Positions 35,551-46,960 of a stretch of DNA of 64,000 nt are shown here, piece by piece. The stretch comes from Alentia gelatinosa (taxonomy: Eukaryota > Annelida > Polychaeta > Phyllodocida > Polynoidae). Numbering within the stretch: position 1 is the stretch's first letter; the number at the start of each line of letters is the position of its first letter. The notes under the pieces were generated by a model. It was not told the DNA's origin and searched no databases. It saw only the letters and a list, made by a program, of their open reading frames with translations. Position numbers and translations under genes: made by a program. The stretch spans positions 56,595,789 through 56,659,788 of the forward strand of contig OX465584.1 of assembly GCA_950022655.1 (NCBI GenBank), given 5' to 3'.

Positions 35551-38057
35551 CTGACCTGCATTATAGCCCCACCGCCAGTCGGGAAAGTTGATCGGGCGCT
35601 TTTTGCCAGTCGCTCGCCGGGCTACAAAGCGGCGGGCGCCGGCGACTGCCCAGAAATGCCGGGAAACGCATGCCTTTGTCTCATTTCTAGGCATGCGGCC
35701 GTCCCGCGGAATTTCCGGATGGTATAACAGAGTGTACCTTTACAGTGACTCTACTGTTAAAACTTCTTTCGTTTTTCCCCTTTCACTCTCCCTCTCTCTT
35801 GATCACTTTGATTTGTGCACAAGTAGATTGTCCGTAACCACAACTTCATTGCTGAATTATCCTAGAATTGCTGAAGCGATGCATATCTGCCTACCCTTGC
35901 TTTTTTTTTATAAGCATAGGAGAGGAAGCACGTCCCTAGAAATGGGTCAGGAATGAGAGTGTTCTGTCCCTGGAAGTTTAGAACTAGACACTCACAGCTT
36001 TTGTACTGGCATGCAACAATGTGGCAGTGTTGTGACTATGTTCCCCCTACAGCCCCAGACACCAGCTCCGATTTCATGGCATTTCCAGGAATTTCTAGGC
36101 ATCTGTCTCCTTACCTTTCCAGGACCCTGGTAATGGTCCTCCCCAAAACACCACACTTCAGCACTTTTACTTTACAAAACACGATAGTGGCCTGTAGTTC
36201 CAGTTTCTACCACCACAGGGCACATTTGATAACTCCCCCCCCCCCATCCCCTCACCACCCTCCCCCTTCACCCCCTACAGGAAATGGGAGTATTTGATGC
36301 CAGAAAAACTGCCTACAGCCCAGGAGAGTTTTTCAGTCGTGAAGTCATCCAGGTACAAGTGGTTGAAATATAAACTGGGCGACCGCGGAGGTACACACAT
36401 ACAAGACTGCTCTATGACAACACACGACTTATTGTTTTTACAGTAGCACTAGAACCAGGCAGCCGCAGCCCGTACCTTTTTAACCCACATAGACAGTCAG
36501 CATATTGACTGGCGAGATCCGCGGTGCTTAAACTCCCATTTCTCACAGACTGGATGCCGCTATTTTTAATCTTACCATCAACATTCATTATAACCCCACA
36601 CCCGTCCTTGCTGATGATAAAATTTTGTAAAAAAAAAAAAAAAATCGAAAAAATCGAAAAAATTTAAATAAATAAAAAAACAGAAAAAAAGATCGCAGGT
36701 AAACAAGGCGTGGAGAAACACGTCTTGTGTCGACCACGTATACTTCTCTCGCACCATTAAATATAATCAGAACACGTGAAGACTTCCCCATCTCTGACCT
36801 CTCCACGTGCCCCATCCCATCTTTCATTTACTTTTATTCCCTCTCACTGCCCTCCTTTCTTTCCGCGGAGGCATAAAGTGAAGAGCGAACTGTTATATCA
36901 CTCCGCGGCGAGACGCCCGTGGCTCCCTCTAGCGGCTGTGCACCAAAGCTGGCCAGTACATCTGGTTTATTATTCATGGTTGTTGAAGTGTCCCTTTCCT
37001 TTGACTCCTGGTCTAGACATCCACCCCTCACCCATTTCTCCCCCCCCCCCCTGCTGTTCCCCACCCTCTCCTATCCTAACCCCCCACCCGTGTCCGCCAT
37101 CACCCTCAGGGATATAAATCCCCACCCGTCTGCGCATGTGCGTGCGCGTGCCCCGTGCCATGCCCCGAAATGCCGAGAAATGATATGTCTGCCACTACGA
37201 TCATGAATCACGTGGTCAGACCTACCACCCTGCCCGCGGGTGTGCATTTCAACGTGTGGCCGAAACCTCTGACCCTCCCACCCCCCTGTCACCCCCCTCA
37301 CACCCTAAAACACCCCCGTAGCAACCCCATTTTGGTGAATACTAACCCCACAGACAGGGAGGAGTCACTGTTGAAATGTGATCTCAATGAAATCCTACCC
37401 CACAGTGGCCTCTTTTTCCTCCAATTCTCCTCGACCAAGATCCCGATTTAACTTACAATTTATTTAGATTTTGTGTAAATTGATAACTTCGCATACATAA
37501 TAATGGCTTGGACAAATTTTAAAAACCCATAAATTTCATGTTAAGTATTTTTCATCCGATACCAACTATGAGACAACTGCACTTTTTGTATGCATTATCC
37601 AAGGGATACTTTTTTTTCGCAGGACAGAATCAAATGCACCTGTGTTTTGACTGGATGGTATGATGTGTATTTTCTTCGCATTGCTTTTCGATGGGGTGGT
37701 ATATATGTTAATTGAATGACCACGTCTGTATTTCGGAACACCAGTGGCTAGGTATCATTATGACCCTTCTCCAGTGCAGACTCCTATTAACTGTCTGCCC
37801 CTCCTGTGGAGTCCGGGAAGCGTAGGGGGCAGGTGCCCCCAGACATTCCCCCCAGGGCCAAATTTTATCACCACATGAAACAAGTACCCATCATAAAACC
37901 GCTGCTGCACATGCACGTAGCCTATGTCACGCCCATATGCCAGTTCTATCAACGGACATATTGAAAGTTTGACCAAATCACGAGATAGGGGGGGCATTCA
38001 GTGAATATCAGGGTTTAAAGCTTTGTAACAGGCACACAAAGCAAACAGTCGCGAAAT

Positions 38058-38224
38058 TCATATTTATATAGAACGGCCTGACCATGCTGCACAGGCTGCA
38101 AAATAAGATGATAATTTACGGTTTGTACGGAACGAGGCATTTATGCCGAGTTCCGTAAATACTGTAAATCATCATCGATTTTGTAGCTTGTACAAGCATG
38201 GTGGGTCGTTTTATATCTAATATG
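38058..38224. mobile_element. Long foldback (hairpin) element
   Basis: GTACGGAAC near 38127 pairs with GTTCCGTAA near 38151 around a short loop. Outward, TGATAATTTACGG pairs with CTGTAAATCATCATC, GCTGCAAAATA pairs with ATTTTGTAGC, and ACCATGC pairs with GCATGGT. CATATTTATATAGAACGG still aligns with the far end. Arms are about 75-80 bp with scattered mismatches. A related TACGGAACAGTGTTCCGTA hairpin lies at about 38305-38323. Confidence 0.8.
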
Positions 38225-39420
38225 TACCTAAAATTAATATAATATTTAAATTAACAACCAATATTTTAGTAGACGCGTACGAAACACTTTTCCGTATTTT
38301 GCCGTACGGAACAGTGTTCCGTAAGGTATTATTTATCATATGGGGAAATGGTGCGTATTCACAGGATATACGGCATGGGTATATAGTAAATAGGGACACT
38401 CTACTGTCTACAACCGTTATACATCTTAAGACGGGCAAACCTGAAGGTTTTTTTTTCTATATTTATTTTTTTTTCTACTTATTTTTTCCTTTTTACTACA
38501 AAAGTGGGTGCTAAAATGTCGAAAGTGATGAATCTCGAAGGGGCGCAGCCGGGTGTGGCTGCTCAGCGGAGCACACTGCGCCGCTTTATGACGGGCTTGT
38601 TATTCTTTCTACCTGGGGAGTGTGTGATAGTTCAAAGAGCGCAGGGCCGAGCAGGGGGGCTCTGGGCGCTCATCAGTTGTGGGTAAACAGTAGCCATGTG
38701 GTCCTCCAGGGCATTAGACACTGATGTACACTCTACCTGGCCACAGACCATGGCCTTATTATGTTAGAACAACACCCGTCAACCACAGCAGCCCCCGCTA
38801 CCCTACCCCCAACTCGCCCTTAGCAGAACTTCAGGAAAAGCTCACATTTTAACCACACATTAACCTTTCTTTTCCCTCTCCTCACAATGTCACACTGTAC
38901 TATTTTTTTTTCAAACATCCACCAACCCCATCCACCTCACATTGCTTGGTTGTCTATCTAACCCCATCGTACCAGGCAGTAGTACCAAGCCCCCTGGTAC
39001 CAGAACCCCTCCCTTTCCGGCCCACGGAGGCCAGTGGAAAACGGGGGAGGAGTTGGAACAGACATTGAATCATGAAACAGTTTCGGCAGATTTAAGTCTG
39101 GGTCTTCGGGTGACGCCTTGCTGACTGAGTGGGTTCTGAGTAAAGGGATAACAACCCAGACAACTGAGCAGCTCAGTGTATGAGCGGCATCCGTAGAACG
39201 TCACTCCAGATCTGTCTACCTGTTAGCCCTCTGAGTCATTGAGCTTCCCGACCGTGTGTATGTATTATGGAATGAGAAAACATAACGAGAAAACTTTATT
39301 GAAGAATTTCTTTTTATGTTTTACCAGTTCAACTCTGCTCATAACTTGAGACTAGGAATTGGGCTCAGACATTTGTCAAGTCTACACGAGTTGCTCTTGC
39401 TCTTTTTATTTCATCTTTAT
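38225..39420. other. Non-coding block
   Basis: AT-rich with a T-rich tract at 38451-38490. A single exact GAGCAGCTC lies at 39166-39174. No exon recognised. Confidence 0.4.
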
Positions 39421-39424
39421 TTTA

Positions 39425-39835
39425 TTTTCATGAGACCACCAGTTCATTGCATGATCAGTGAGCATGTCTGTCATATAAGACCACCATTTTCTGGTACAAG
39501 CAATAGGCAGGTCTGTCCTGTGAGACCACCAGATCCTTGTACAAGCAGTGAGCAGGTCTGTCCAGTGGGACCACCAGTTCCTGGTATCAGTAGTGAGCAG
39601 GTCTGTCCTGTCAGACCACTAGTTCCTGGTTTTAGCAGTGAACAGGTCTGCCCAGTAAGACCACCAGTTCCTGACACGAACAGTGAGCAGGTCTATCCTG
39701 TGAGACCACCAGTTTCTGGTGCTAGCAGTGAGCAGGTCTGCCCTGTAGGACCACAAGTTTCTGGTTCTAGCAGTGAGCAGGTCTGTCCTGTAAGACCACA
39801 AGTTTCTGGTCTTAGCCGTGAGCAGGCCTGTCCCG
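39425..39835. repeat. 45-bp minisatellite, about 9 copies
   Basis: Units of AGACCACCAGTTCCTGGTA followed by a variable block and GTGAGCAGGTCTGTCCTGT repeat every 45 bp. The unit length is a multiple of three, so frames stay open on both strands (a 243-codon plus-strand frame and several minus-strand frames). That openness is expected from the repeat. I see no splice sites, secretion signal or domain that would make it a gene. Confidence 0.85.
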
Positions 39836-39845
39836 ACACCTCACA

Positions 39846-39898
39846 GCGCCATCTGCTCAGAGGCGCCCCCTGGTGGCAGCACGCGCCCCCTCGCGGCG
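39846..39898 (-). promoter_or_regulatory. Triple CTCF-like array
   Basis: Three minus-strand cores in 53 bp: GCGCCATCTGCT (39846), GCGCCCCCTGGTGGCAG (39863) and GCGCCCCCTCGCGGCG (39883). The second and third are consensus quality and are 20 bp apart. The array starts right after the minisatellite ends. Confidence 0.65.
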
Positions 39899-40559
39899 CA
39901 TCGAGACACCAAGACATCAACTTCGAACCTGTTGACCTTCCTGGCCGAAATCTGCTCGTCCATTATCAGTGGACATACCGCCCGCAGCCGTGGGACGTGG
40001 TGGAGGGGGTGCGGGGCTCAAAGCAGTTTAAACCCCAGGAACCGTAGCCTAGGATGCCACGCGGACTATACACCCCCCCTCCCACCCCTCCCCACGCGCG
40101 TGCCAACACATTCTTCCCTTCTCCATGCCCACATCCCCACTTCCGCTATAACCCCCCCACCCGGCTAGGTGTTAATTGGAAAGTTGAGAAACGGTGACCA
40201 TGGCAACGGTTGCCATGGCGCAGGAGGAGGCGGGGTTTCTAGGAAACCCAAGCCGTCCGGCCACACGCTGGGTACCAGCAGGCGAGGTGGTCGTCTGCTC
40301 GAAACGCAAGACAATAAAGAGCGGGAAAGAAGCGCACCGAGGGTAAATTTATCAGCCCGCTTTTTGGGGGTGAGTTGGGGGTGAGTTGGGGTGGGCTTGG
40401 GCGGTATCAACACTCCCAACGTCAACACACATAAAGTGTCGCTAGGTGAGACACCTGGGGGGAAACTATTGTATGACGGAAGTTGAGGTTCAATCCGGGA
40501 CACGAGTGTGTGTTTCATTTCGAGGCACCAGGCATGCGCACTGTGTCGCAGCACGTTTT
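39899..40559. other. Non-coding block
   Basis: Holds the RFX palindrome at 40198. No exon recognised. Confidence 0.4.
40198..40218. promoter_or_regulatory. Perfect 21-bp RFX-type palindrome
   Basis: CCATGGCAAC and its exact reverse complement GTTGCCATGG flank a single G. Each half is an RFX half-site core, so the locus offers two overlapping X-box-like sites. Confidence 0.55.
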
Positions 40560-40868
40560 ACTGTGTATTTATCTCACTCCTGGTTTTTTTCTCCCATAGG
40601 CTCAACAGTAGGAACTCGTTCTCCATACCCTTACGAGAATTGCAGTCCGTTCTCCATGGTCTATACCCTGTGTGTTGTCCATTCTTTTAGTGTGTACAGG
40701 GGTGAGATAAATACAAAAAACAACTAGTTTAAGTCAAAGTTATTGTTCTCCAACTCGGTTGAATGCTATGGGATATTCAATCGGCTATCGCCTCGTTCAC
40801 AAAAACAGCATCAAACTCGTAGAGTACGACGACTTTAAACAAAACTTGTTGGTTTCTTCTTTAGTATA
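40560..40868. mobile_element. TIR family A, copy 4 (full)
   Basis: The left TIR GTATTTATCTCACTCCTGG (about 40563) and the right TIR CAGGGGTGAGATAAATAC (about 40697-40714) are inverted. The interior (TAGGAACTCGTTCTCCATAC, TGCAGTCCGTTCTCCATGG, CTGTGTGTTGTCCATTCTTT) and the right extension (CAACTCGGTTGAATGCTATG, AAAACTTGTTGGTTTCTTC) align with 25320-25590. Confidence 0.8.
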
Positions 40869-43289
40869 ATGTAGGGTAGGAGATATTACCATCTGGAGAG
40901 CTGGTGGCTAAGGCGAGGAGGGGGGTTTGATATAGAACGGAGAGGATGCTTTTCACAGCCCACTAGTCATGGCTTGGGGAAGTTTGCTAAACACTGCCAG
41001 CATGCCTGAAGTTGAGTAATGAGAGTTGAGAAGGAGGAAGAGAAGGTTGTTTGGAGGATGTGCTTAACAGAGACTAATGTTCCGGGAAGAGCCTGGCCTT
41101 TGTTAAGCCTCCACACTGGCACAATGCTATCTACCCCAGCCGACTTTACCCCCTTCCCCTAAACACAACCAGCCTGCCCTCTGCCGGGCAAAGCCAGAAG
41201 TGTATCAATCCTTCAGTGAACCAGTTACAACGGCATTTAGGCTCCCCCAGTTACCCATCTTCCGGTCTTGCCACTTGACACGCTTTTTTTCCTTTTGTAA
41301 ACAAGCGCCGCCTATTGTTGGCTACAGCCACGCCGCCTAGCGGTCACCTGGCCAGTCTCAGCGTCACCAGGGATCCTGGAAAATTCTAGGCACTTCTAGG
41401 CGGATACAGCCTAACCGCCGCCTAAGCGCCGCCCGCTGACAGCTTGCCGGGGCAGCGTCCACCGCTCCCCACTTCCGTTGTGTATTTTAACGCAGTCTGC
41501 TGTTCTTCGCCACCAGGCAAACTTTTCTTTCACTCCTATCTCGTCTTTTTTTTATGGAAATGAAAACAATACAAGCGTTCGCGGAATAGTTCTGGGCTGG
41601 ATTTGGAAAGAAGGCAACTTTGCCCTGGCCCAGGAGAACTTAGACGCAGATTCTTCTTCTAGAGAGGAAGTAAAAGACGGATTGTGTGGGTGATAGACGA
41701 ATTAAACATCTGTGTGAGTGGTACCTAAACCACAATACCTCTCAGTCCGCTTCACAGACGAGTCACCTTTTTTTCATGCCAAAAAAATCCAAGAAAAGGC
41801 GGGAAAGTTTAAAAGTCGTCTGCTTGGTGTTAAGCGCGAGAATTGTTGTTATCTGCCGCTAGACGGCGCCGTGGGCGCGTGGAATAATGACCTCTGTGTC
41901 GCCATGGGCTGGCGGCGTCTGTCTGTGTGTCCGGGCACCTCTCAGCCACTCGTTGCTCACTGAGCATCTCACTGAGCAACTCACTGTCTTGCGTTTAGAG
42001 CCCGTCCCCTGCTCCCTCTGGCACCGCCGGGTGCTTTGATCTCCGCCCACCTTATCGGAAACGCCCGTGTTTTCCCTGGTAATCATCAGAGACTCGGGGG
42101 TGAGAGCTGAGTGGGATGGGAGGGATGGGTCCAAGTGGGTGTATTTCAGTTCCGAGGTAAATTTTATCTTTTTTAACTGATTTTTAAACCCCTGTAAATG
42201 ACAGCTGTTTGTGCTTCTCAAAACAACGTCCGTGTAAGCCGGAAGTACTAGTCACGTGGTTCTTCCATGTAGAATGAGAATGAATGCGGTTTCCTAATAC
42301 TCTAATTATAGAACATTTCCAAGTACGAATGAGGAATTTTTGTCAAAAGTTCTCTAGTCTTACTCATTCATTTGAAAAGGAACAAAGCAAGTTTCAAATA
42401 AAAATTAATATGTTAAAATTGAAACAAGCATGTTCCCAGAGTATTCCAAGGCTGTAATACAGTAGTCGTATTTTCATCTTTAAATGGGCTCCAGTCATAA
42501 GTCAATCTTTTTGACGGGTAGAATTGATTTAAAGCAATGTTATCCGATAATAACCGTTTAGCGTCAATCAAAGATGGCCGCCGGAACATGACAAAGCTAA
42601 CTGGTCGCCGCGATTGTCACATTTTGCACCCTTTCCTGACAGGTCCCAGCGGCGGCGACGGAATCGGCGACGGCGCCGGCGACGCCTGTCAGGAACCGGA
42701 AGATGAACGGGCGCCATTGTGGGCATCGTCGATCCATCAACAGGGCCCGCCGCGAGATGGCACTCGGCGCGAGGCGTGACGTCACAATGGAACGCGCGAT
42801 AACCCTGCGCGACGCGGACAATTCCATCACTGTCACGTCGCGCCACGAGCTGAGGCCCGCCGCCACTGATTGCTGGCGACAAGCGGCGCGTCGCACCCGG
42901 CAGATAAATGGTTCGTCGACATTGTCATTCAAATGGGAGAAAACAAAACGGGCCGCCGCGCCACGTAATTGTTCTGTTTCAATTGCTTTCTTGCGCGTCG
43001 GGTAGCGGCAGGCGAGGAAAAAGGCAGTTACACAGCGAAGCAGGAGTACAGGGTGGAGGAGGGATGGGGGGTAAGCTGGGCGGGTGGGGGTTAGGGTGGG
43101 TCCTATGCTTGGGGGCCGCTGGCCAGGCAATGGGCTTGAATGGATAATATTGAATATCATTTACCGGAATTTGTTTTCCGCTCCCATCAGAATTGTTGGA
43201 TGTTTTCATTGCACCCCACGTCAACCAGCCCCCCATTCGCTACCCCCTCCCACCTCGTGATGACTGTGTTCTGACTAGGACCGTGGCGA
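40869..43289. other. Non-coding block
   Basis: Contains 12-bp phased GAGCATCTCACT and GAGCAACTCACT at 41962 and 41974, an ETS site near 42240, GC-rich sequence at 42.6-43.0 kb with YY1-like ATGGCCGCC near 42573 and a full CRE TGACGTCA at 42777-42784. No exon recognised. Confidence 0.4.
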
Positions 43290-43690
43290 ATAGACTGGCT
43301 CCAGTCCCTGTATCCTATGGCTACCCTCCTCGTTGGGATACAGGGACTTGTACAATCAGTAATGGTGTTGGATTTTTGGCACTGCTTAGCTCCAGTATTC
43401 CCAACACTCTCCATACAGATATCCTGGCTACTTGTCAGGATATCTGCCGCTCACACCTCGATTAAACTATAAACCTACCGAGACTGGCTCCAGTCCCTGC
43501 ATCCTATGGCTACCCTCCTCACTGGGATACAGGGGGACACATACAGGAGGTTCTGTTCCGATTGGACAAGTCTTTCATTCATGGGGCAGGCAGAGAAGGA
43601 TACATACAAAAATGAACTTTATTTCGGTTGTGTTTAATCATTTCATAAATGTTCATAATAAAAAGACTTGGGCAAGTCTACGTGGCGAGG
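43290..43690. repeat. Repeat family C, one full unit plus a truncated head
   Basis: GACTGGCTCCAGTCCCTG starts at about 43294 and 43482. The second unit is complete to about 43682: CATCCTATGGCTACCCTCCT, GGACAAGTCTTTCATTCATG, GGCAGAGAAGGATACATAC, GAACTTTATT, TGTTTAATCATTT, and finally AGACTTGGGCAAGTCTA. Full length is about 205 bp. The end is a self-complementary AGACTTG/CAAGTCT palindrome. No reading frame. Confidence 0.8.
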
Positions 43691-44855
43691 TGCCTACTTG
43701 ATGCATGAGGGTACGGGACAATGCTGCCGGGCCGGGCCAGGAGGGGGTGGGGTGGCGGGTAACAAGGAGGGGCCGGGGGTTGATTGTAGGCGTGGGGTTA
43801 ATGGGCGTCACCCCATGTTCCGACGGGCTAAACAAACCATTGTTGGTTAATTACATCGTTGTCGCGTCGGCCTCCCCCCTCATTGTTTTCTAGTGTAACT
43901 AATGATACATTTACATAATGTCAAAATGCAAAGCCTGCGCTGATTTGATGTCAGGGGGTCGGGCGGGCGGGGGGCCTGCTGGATGGTGGGTGAAGTAGAA
44001 TTGATGGTACTGTGGGCTGGATGGACAGGGTTAGATTGGGGGGTGGGGTGGTAGTGGTGGCACATGGGGTGGGATCAAGATCCAACCTAATACCCTCATA
44101 CCCTGTACCCCCAACCTCGCCATTTCACCCCAATATCCCTCCATCCAGACCTAGCTATCAGGGTACTTCATTCCCTGTGACATTCCCTCCACTCCCACCC
44201 GGAACCCATCCTCGCCGCACAGCGCTGAACAATGGTGATCAAACGATAAATTAGCATTTCTGAATAGATAGGGAATAATTGAAGTTATCGGGTGCTATCG
44301 GCCGGGGCGGCGATGGGGCGTTGTTCTCTGCTCATTCCTAAACATGGAGAGGCTTCCAGCTGCGTGATTATCATCAGTTACACTAACATTGTTCCCCCTG
44401 CCCCTGGCCCCAGCACGCTCAGCCGAGCCGGCCGATAATAGGGGCATGAATGTTGGCAGAAACGTGATAAATTACCGCCGACTAGACCGCGACATGCCAA
44501 TAGTGCCAGAACAACTGACGTCTCAATATCAGTTAATATCATTGTTATTTATCACATTTGTCATCCACTCTAAAGCCGTCATCAAATGCGATGTTTTTTT
44601 TTTATCCGTGCCGAGGTTCTACGGAGTCATTGTTCATTTATATCGATACAATAAATGTGATTGTTCATTTGGGTTCAATATGAGTAAATATTAGTGGTAA
44701 TTATCATAGATGTCACTTGTCCTGGTACTAAACATATGATTACTTCAGACACAACGACAGATGATTTATTAAGTAATGGGTCAGTGTTATTCACTGGTTT
44801 ATCGTGAAATGAGTCATTTCAAAGGGGTGTCAGTTGGGATCAGGGAAAAAAGTGG
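43691..44855. other. Non-coding block
   Basis: G-rich strand bias at 43.7-44.06 kb followed by AT-rich sequence. No exon recognised. Confidence 0.4.
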
Positions 44856-45085
44856 ACATATTTTCAAGTGGATTTTTCTGCCTCAGAGAGATCGGGAGAA
44901 CTTGGATATCATATCCTTGTTGGCCATGGGATGGGACTAAGGGTGTGTGGAGAGGTTCAAACGACGGTCATATTGGCGTGAATATTATCCTTGATTGACA
45001 CAAGAAAATGAAATTATATACCGAATATGAAAAAGTGGATTTCAATGAGAACATGGAAAACTGTCATCTCTGATTTCAGCATAAA
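44856..45085. repeat. Dispersed repeat family B, copy 3
   Basis: GCCTCAGAGAGATCGGGAGAA, GGATGGGACTAAGGGTGTGTGG, GTTCAAACGACGGTCAT, GCGTGAATATTATCC, GACACAAGAAAATGAA and AAAACTGTCATCTCTGA follow the order of copies 1 and 2. Confidence 0.7.
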
Positions 45086-45407
45086 GAGAAGGAAAAAACA
45101 AGCGAGTTTTAAAATGCTATTTTCACGAATAACAACACGTCGTTGTAGATTGTGGCGTGTCCGCTCTGACCTCATCAATGAGGTCACACAAGACCTGCCT
45201 TGCTTGACATCGTGACGTCAAGAGTCACATGACTCTGGAGGAGATGGAGGGGTGGGAGGGGGTGAAGAGGGGTGGGAGGGGGTGAAGAGGGGTGAAGGAG
45301 GAGGAGAGGGGGGGAGATGTGATGGTCAAGGGGCAGAGATGGGGGTCAGCGGCCAACAATGACAAACGTCATCATAATGCCCCCGTGACCTGATGTCATT
45401 GTTGATG

Positions 45408-45452
45408 TGACGCGTGTGACGTCAGGTGACGTGTGCGTGACGTTTATGACGT
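45408..45452 (+). promoter_or_regulatory. Phased array of five TGACG (CRE half) sites
   Basis: TGACG occurs in one orientation at 45408, 45417, 45427, 45438 and 45447 (steps 9, 10, 11, 9). The second is a full palindromic CRE, TGACGTCA, at 45417-45424. TGATGTCA lies at 45391, and another full CRE at 45213-45220. CREB/ATF-type bZIP binding on one helical face is the inferred use. Confidence 0.55.
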
Positions 45453-45669
45453 TATGGCAACAATATAAGGAAACCAGAAAGAAAAGAAAATGAATTAGGG
45501 ACCGAGGTCACTAAGCGTAAAGGAAAAGATGCTCAGATACTTTGAAGATCACGAAGGTGCTCTATGTGTGGATATAAATGATGGGGCTTCAGAGAAGACA
45601 CCTGTGATTTACCAAGGAGAGGGAGAACAATCAGTGATTATCAGTTAACTTACTTACTCTGTCTTTTTT

Positions 45670-46070
45670 GAGCTACTCATATGATAACTCACGGCATTCT
45701 CTGAGCCACTCTGAGTAATTAACAGCATTCTCTGAGCCCCTCAGAGTAACACACAGCATTCCCTGAGCCACTCAAAAGTAATTCACTGCATTCCCTGAGC
45801 CACTCACTTAGTAAACACAGCATTCCCTGAGCCACTCACTCAGTAACTCACAGCATTCTCTGAGCCACTCATTAAGTATTTCACAGCATTCCCTGAGCCA
45901 CTCACTCAGTAATTCACAGCATTCCCTGAGCCACTCACTCAGTAACTCACAGCATTCCCTGAGCCACCCACTGAGAAACACAGCATTCCTTAAGCCATGA
46001 GTTACTGACAGCATTCCCTGAGCCACTCACATAGTAACTCACAGCATTCTCTGAGCCACTCCCCCCTCGC
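45670..46070. repeat. About 33-36-bp minisatellite, about 11 copies
   Basis: CAGCATTCCCTGAGCCACTC followed by ACTCAGTAACTCA-type spacers recurs across the stretch with variable length (mostly 33 bp). Minus-strand frames stay open because of the period. The GAGCCACTC core resembles the GAGCNGCTC motif family that forms the adjacent array at 46160. Confidence 0.85.
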
Positions 46071-46159
46071 CCGAACACGGCCATCCTCAACCTGTTCTGA
46101 TAATCCACCGGGGCTTAGTGCCGCCTGTCGGACGAGGACAGTGGACTGCACTTGTGGGT

Positions 46160-46261
46160 GAGTCTCTCAGCGAGTCGCTCAGTGAGCTGCTCAGTGAGAC
46201 GCTCAGCGAGTCGCGCAGTGAGCTGCTCAGTGGTGAGCGCGGCGAGCACTCTGAGCTATTG
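46160..46261. repeat. 12-bp GAGYNGCTCAGY array
   Basis: GAG starts at 46160, 46172, 46184, 46196, 46208 and 46220, exactly 12 bp apart, in units such as GAGCTGCTCAGT and GAGTCGCTCAGT. Exact GAGCTGCTC falls at 46184 and 46220. Less regular GAGC units follow at 46235, 46244 and 46253. Confidence 0.75.
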
Positions 46262-46714
46262 TTATCGACAATAACCCGACGATTCTCCCTCTCTGTGCCC
46301 CGCTGACCATCCCGCTTGACCTGCGTGAATCGTCCTCACGTTGTTGTCTTATCGACGTGACCACGCGCCCCTCCCCACCTCCCCCCACCTCGGCACCCGC
46401 GGACAACAGGAGACAACTGGCGCGGCTCCGGGCAGGCCTGACTAAACTCCTGAACACCCCCTGGAGGACGGGGGCGCCGCGGCTAAAGCCCCCCGGCCGC
46501 CGGGCGGGCAGTGGGCGCCGGGCGCCGGGCATCTGGAGGGTCTTAGTGGAGCAGCTCCGGGCGTGACAATAGGAGCAGCTCAGGGGACACTCAATGACGA
46601 ACAGAATGAGCTGCTCAACACCATCCACGAGTCAAACACTAAGTCTATGTACTATTACATACTAATTCTACAAGTTTCATTGAACATAGCCTATTGTGTC
46701 ATCCCTCTAATTTG
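46262..46714. other. Non-coding block with further GAGCWGCTC sites
   Basis: Exact GAGCAGCTC at 46549 and 46573 (24 bp, two 12-bp steps) and GAGCTGCTC at 46608. Otherwise GC-rich with no exon recognised. Confidence 0.45.
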
Positions 46715-46960
46715 TGTCGCGAAGGCTTAACATTGGGAACTCGTTCTCCATGCCCCTACAAGTATTGCAGTCCATTTTCAAAGGTCTATATCCTGTATGC
46801 CCATAAGTACAGGATGAGATAACTGCAGAAAACAAATAGTTTTGGTCTTAGTCGTTGCTCTCCAAATTATATGAAAGTTACTTGATATTCACTCTGCTCT
46901 CGCTCCGCAGCAAAGTCATGGAGAACATGACTTTGACCAAAACTTGTTGGTTTCTCCTTT
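46715..46960. mobile_element. TIR family A, copy 5 (decayed)
   Basis: AACATTGGGAACTCGTTCTC, TATTGCAGTCCATTTTCA, TATATCCTGTATG, ACAGGATGAGATAA and GACCAAAACTTGTTGGTTTCTC align with copies 2 and 4. The TIRs are damaged. Confidence 0.7.

Larger units (their letters stand above)
34313..38057. other. Non-coding block with simple repeats
   Basis: Includes GTTACCATGG and GTTGCCATGG RFX-like half-sites just before it (34364, 34385), the 60-bp duplication at 34921, CA-rich tracts near 35206-35280, a CTCF core at 35536, a C run near 36236, a poly-A tract at 36630-36645 and an unusually A-rich segment to 36690. No exon recognised. Confidence 0.4.

Noticed and set aside
39316..40047. 243-codon open frame with repeated SSEQVCPVRPP units
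   Set aside because: It lies on a 45-bp minisatellite whose period keeps several frames open on both strands. No splice sites, signal sequence or domain was seen, and it ends in an array of CTCF-like sites.
40490..40500. GGTTCAATCC B-box-like word
   Set aside because: Isolated pol III B-box resemblance without an A box at proper distance or a cloverleaf.
42597..43160. 187-codon minus-strand frame, Arg/Ala-rich
   Set aside because: Composition-driven frame in a GC-rich region with overlapping frames on both strands and no family resemblance.
45808..46026. SEWLRECCELL repeat frame on the minus strand
   Set aside because: Artefact of the 33-bp minisatellite. Adjacent copies with different spacer lengths break the frame.
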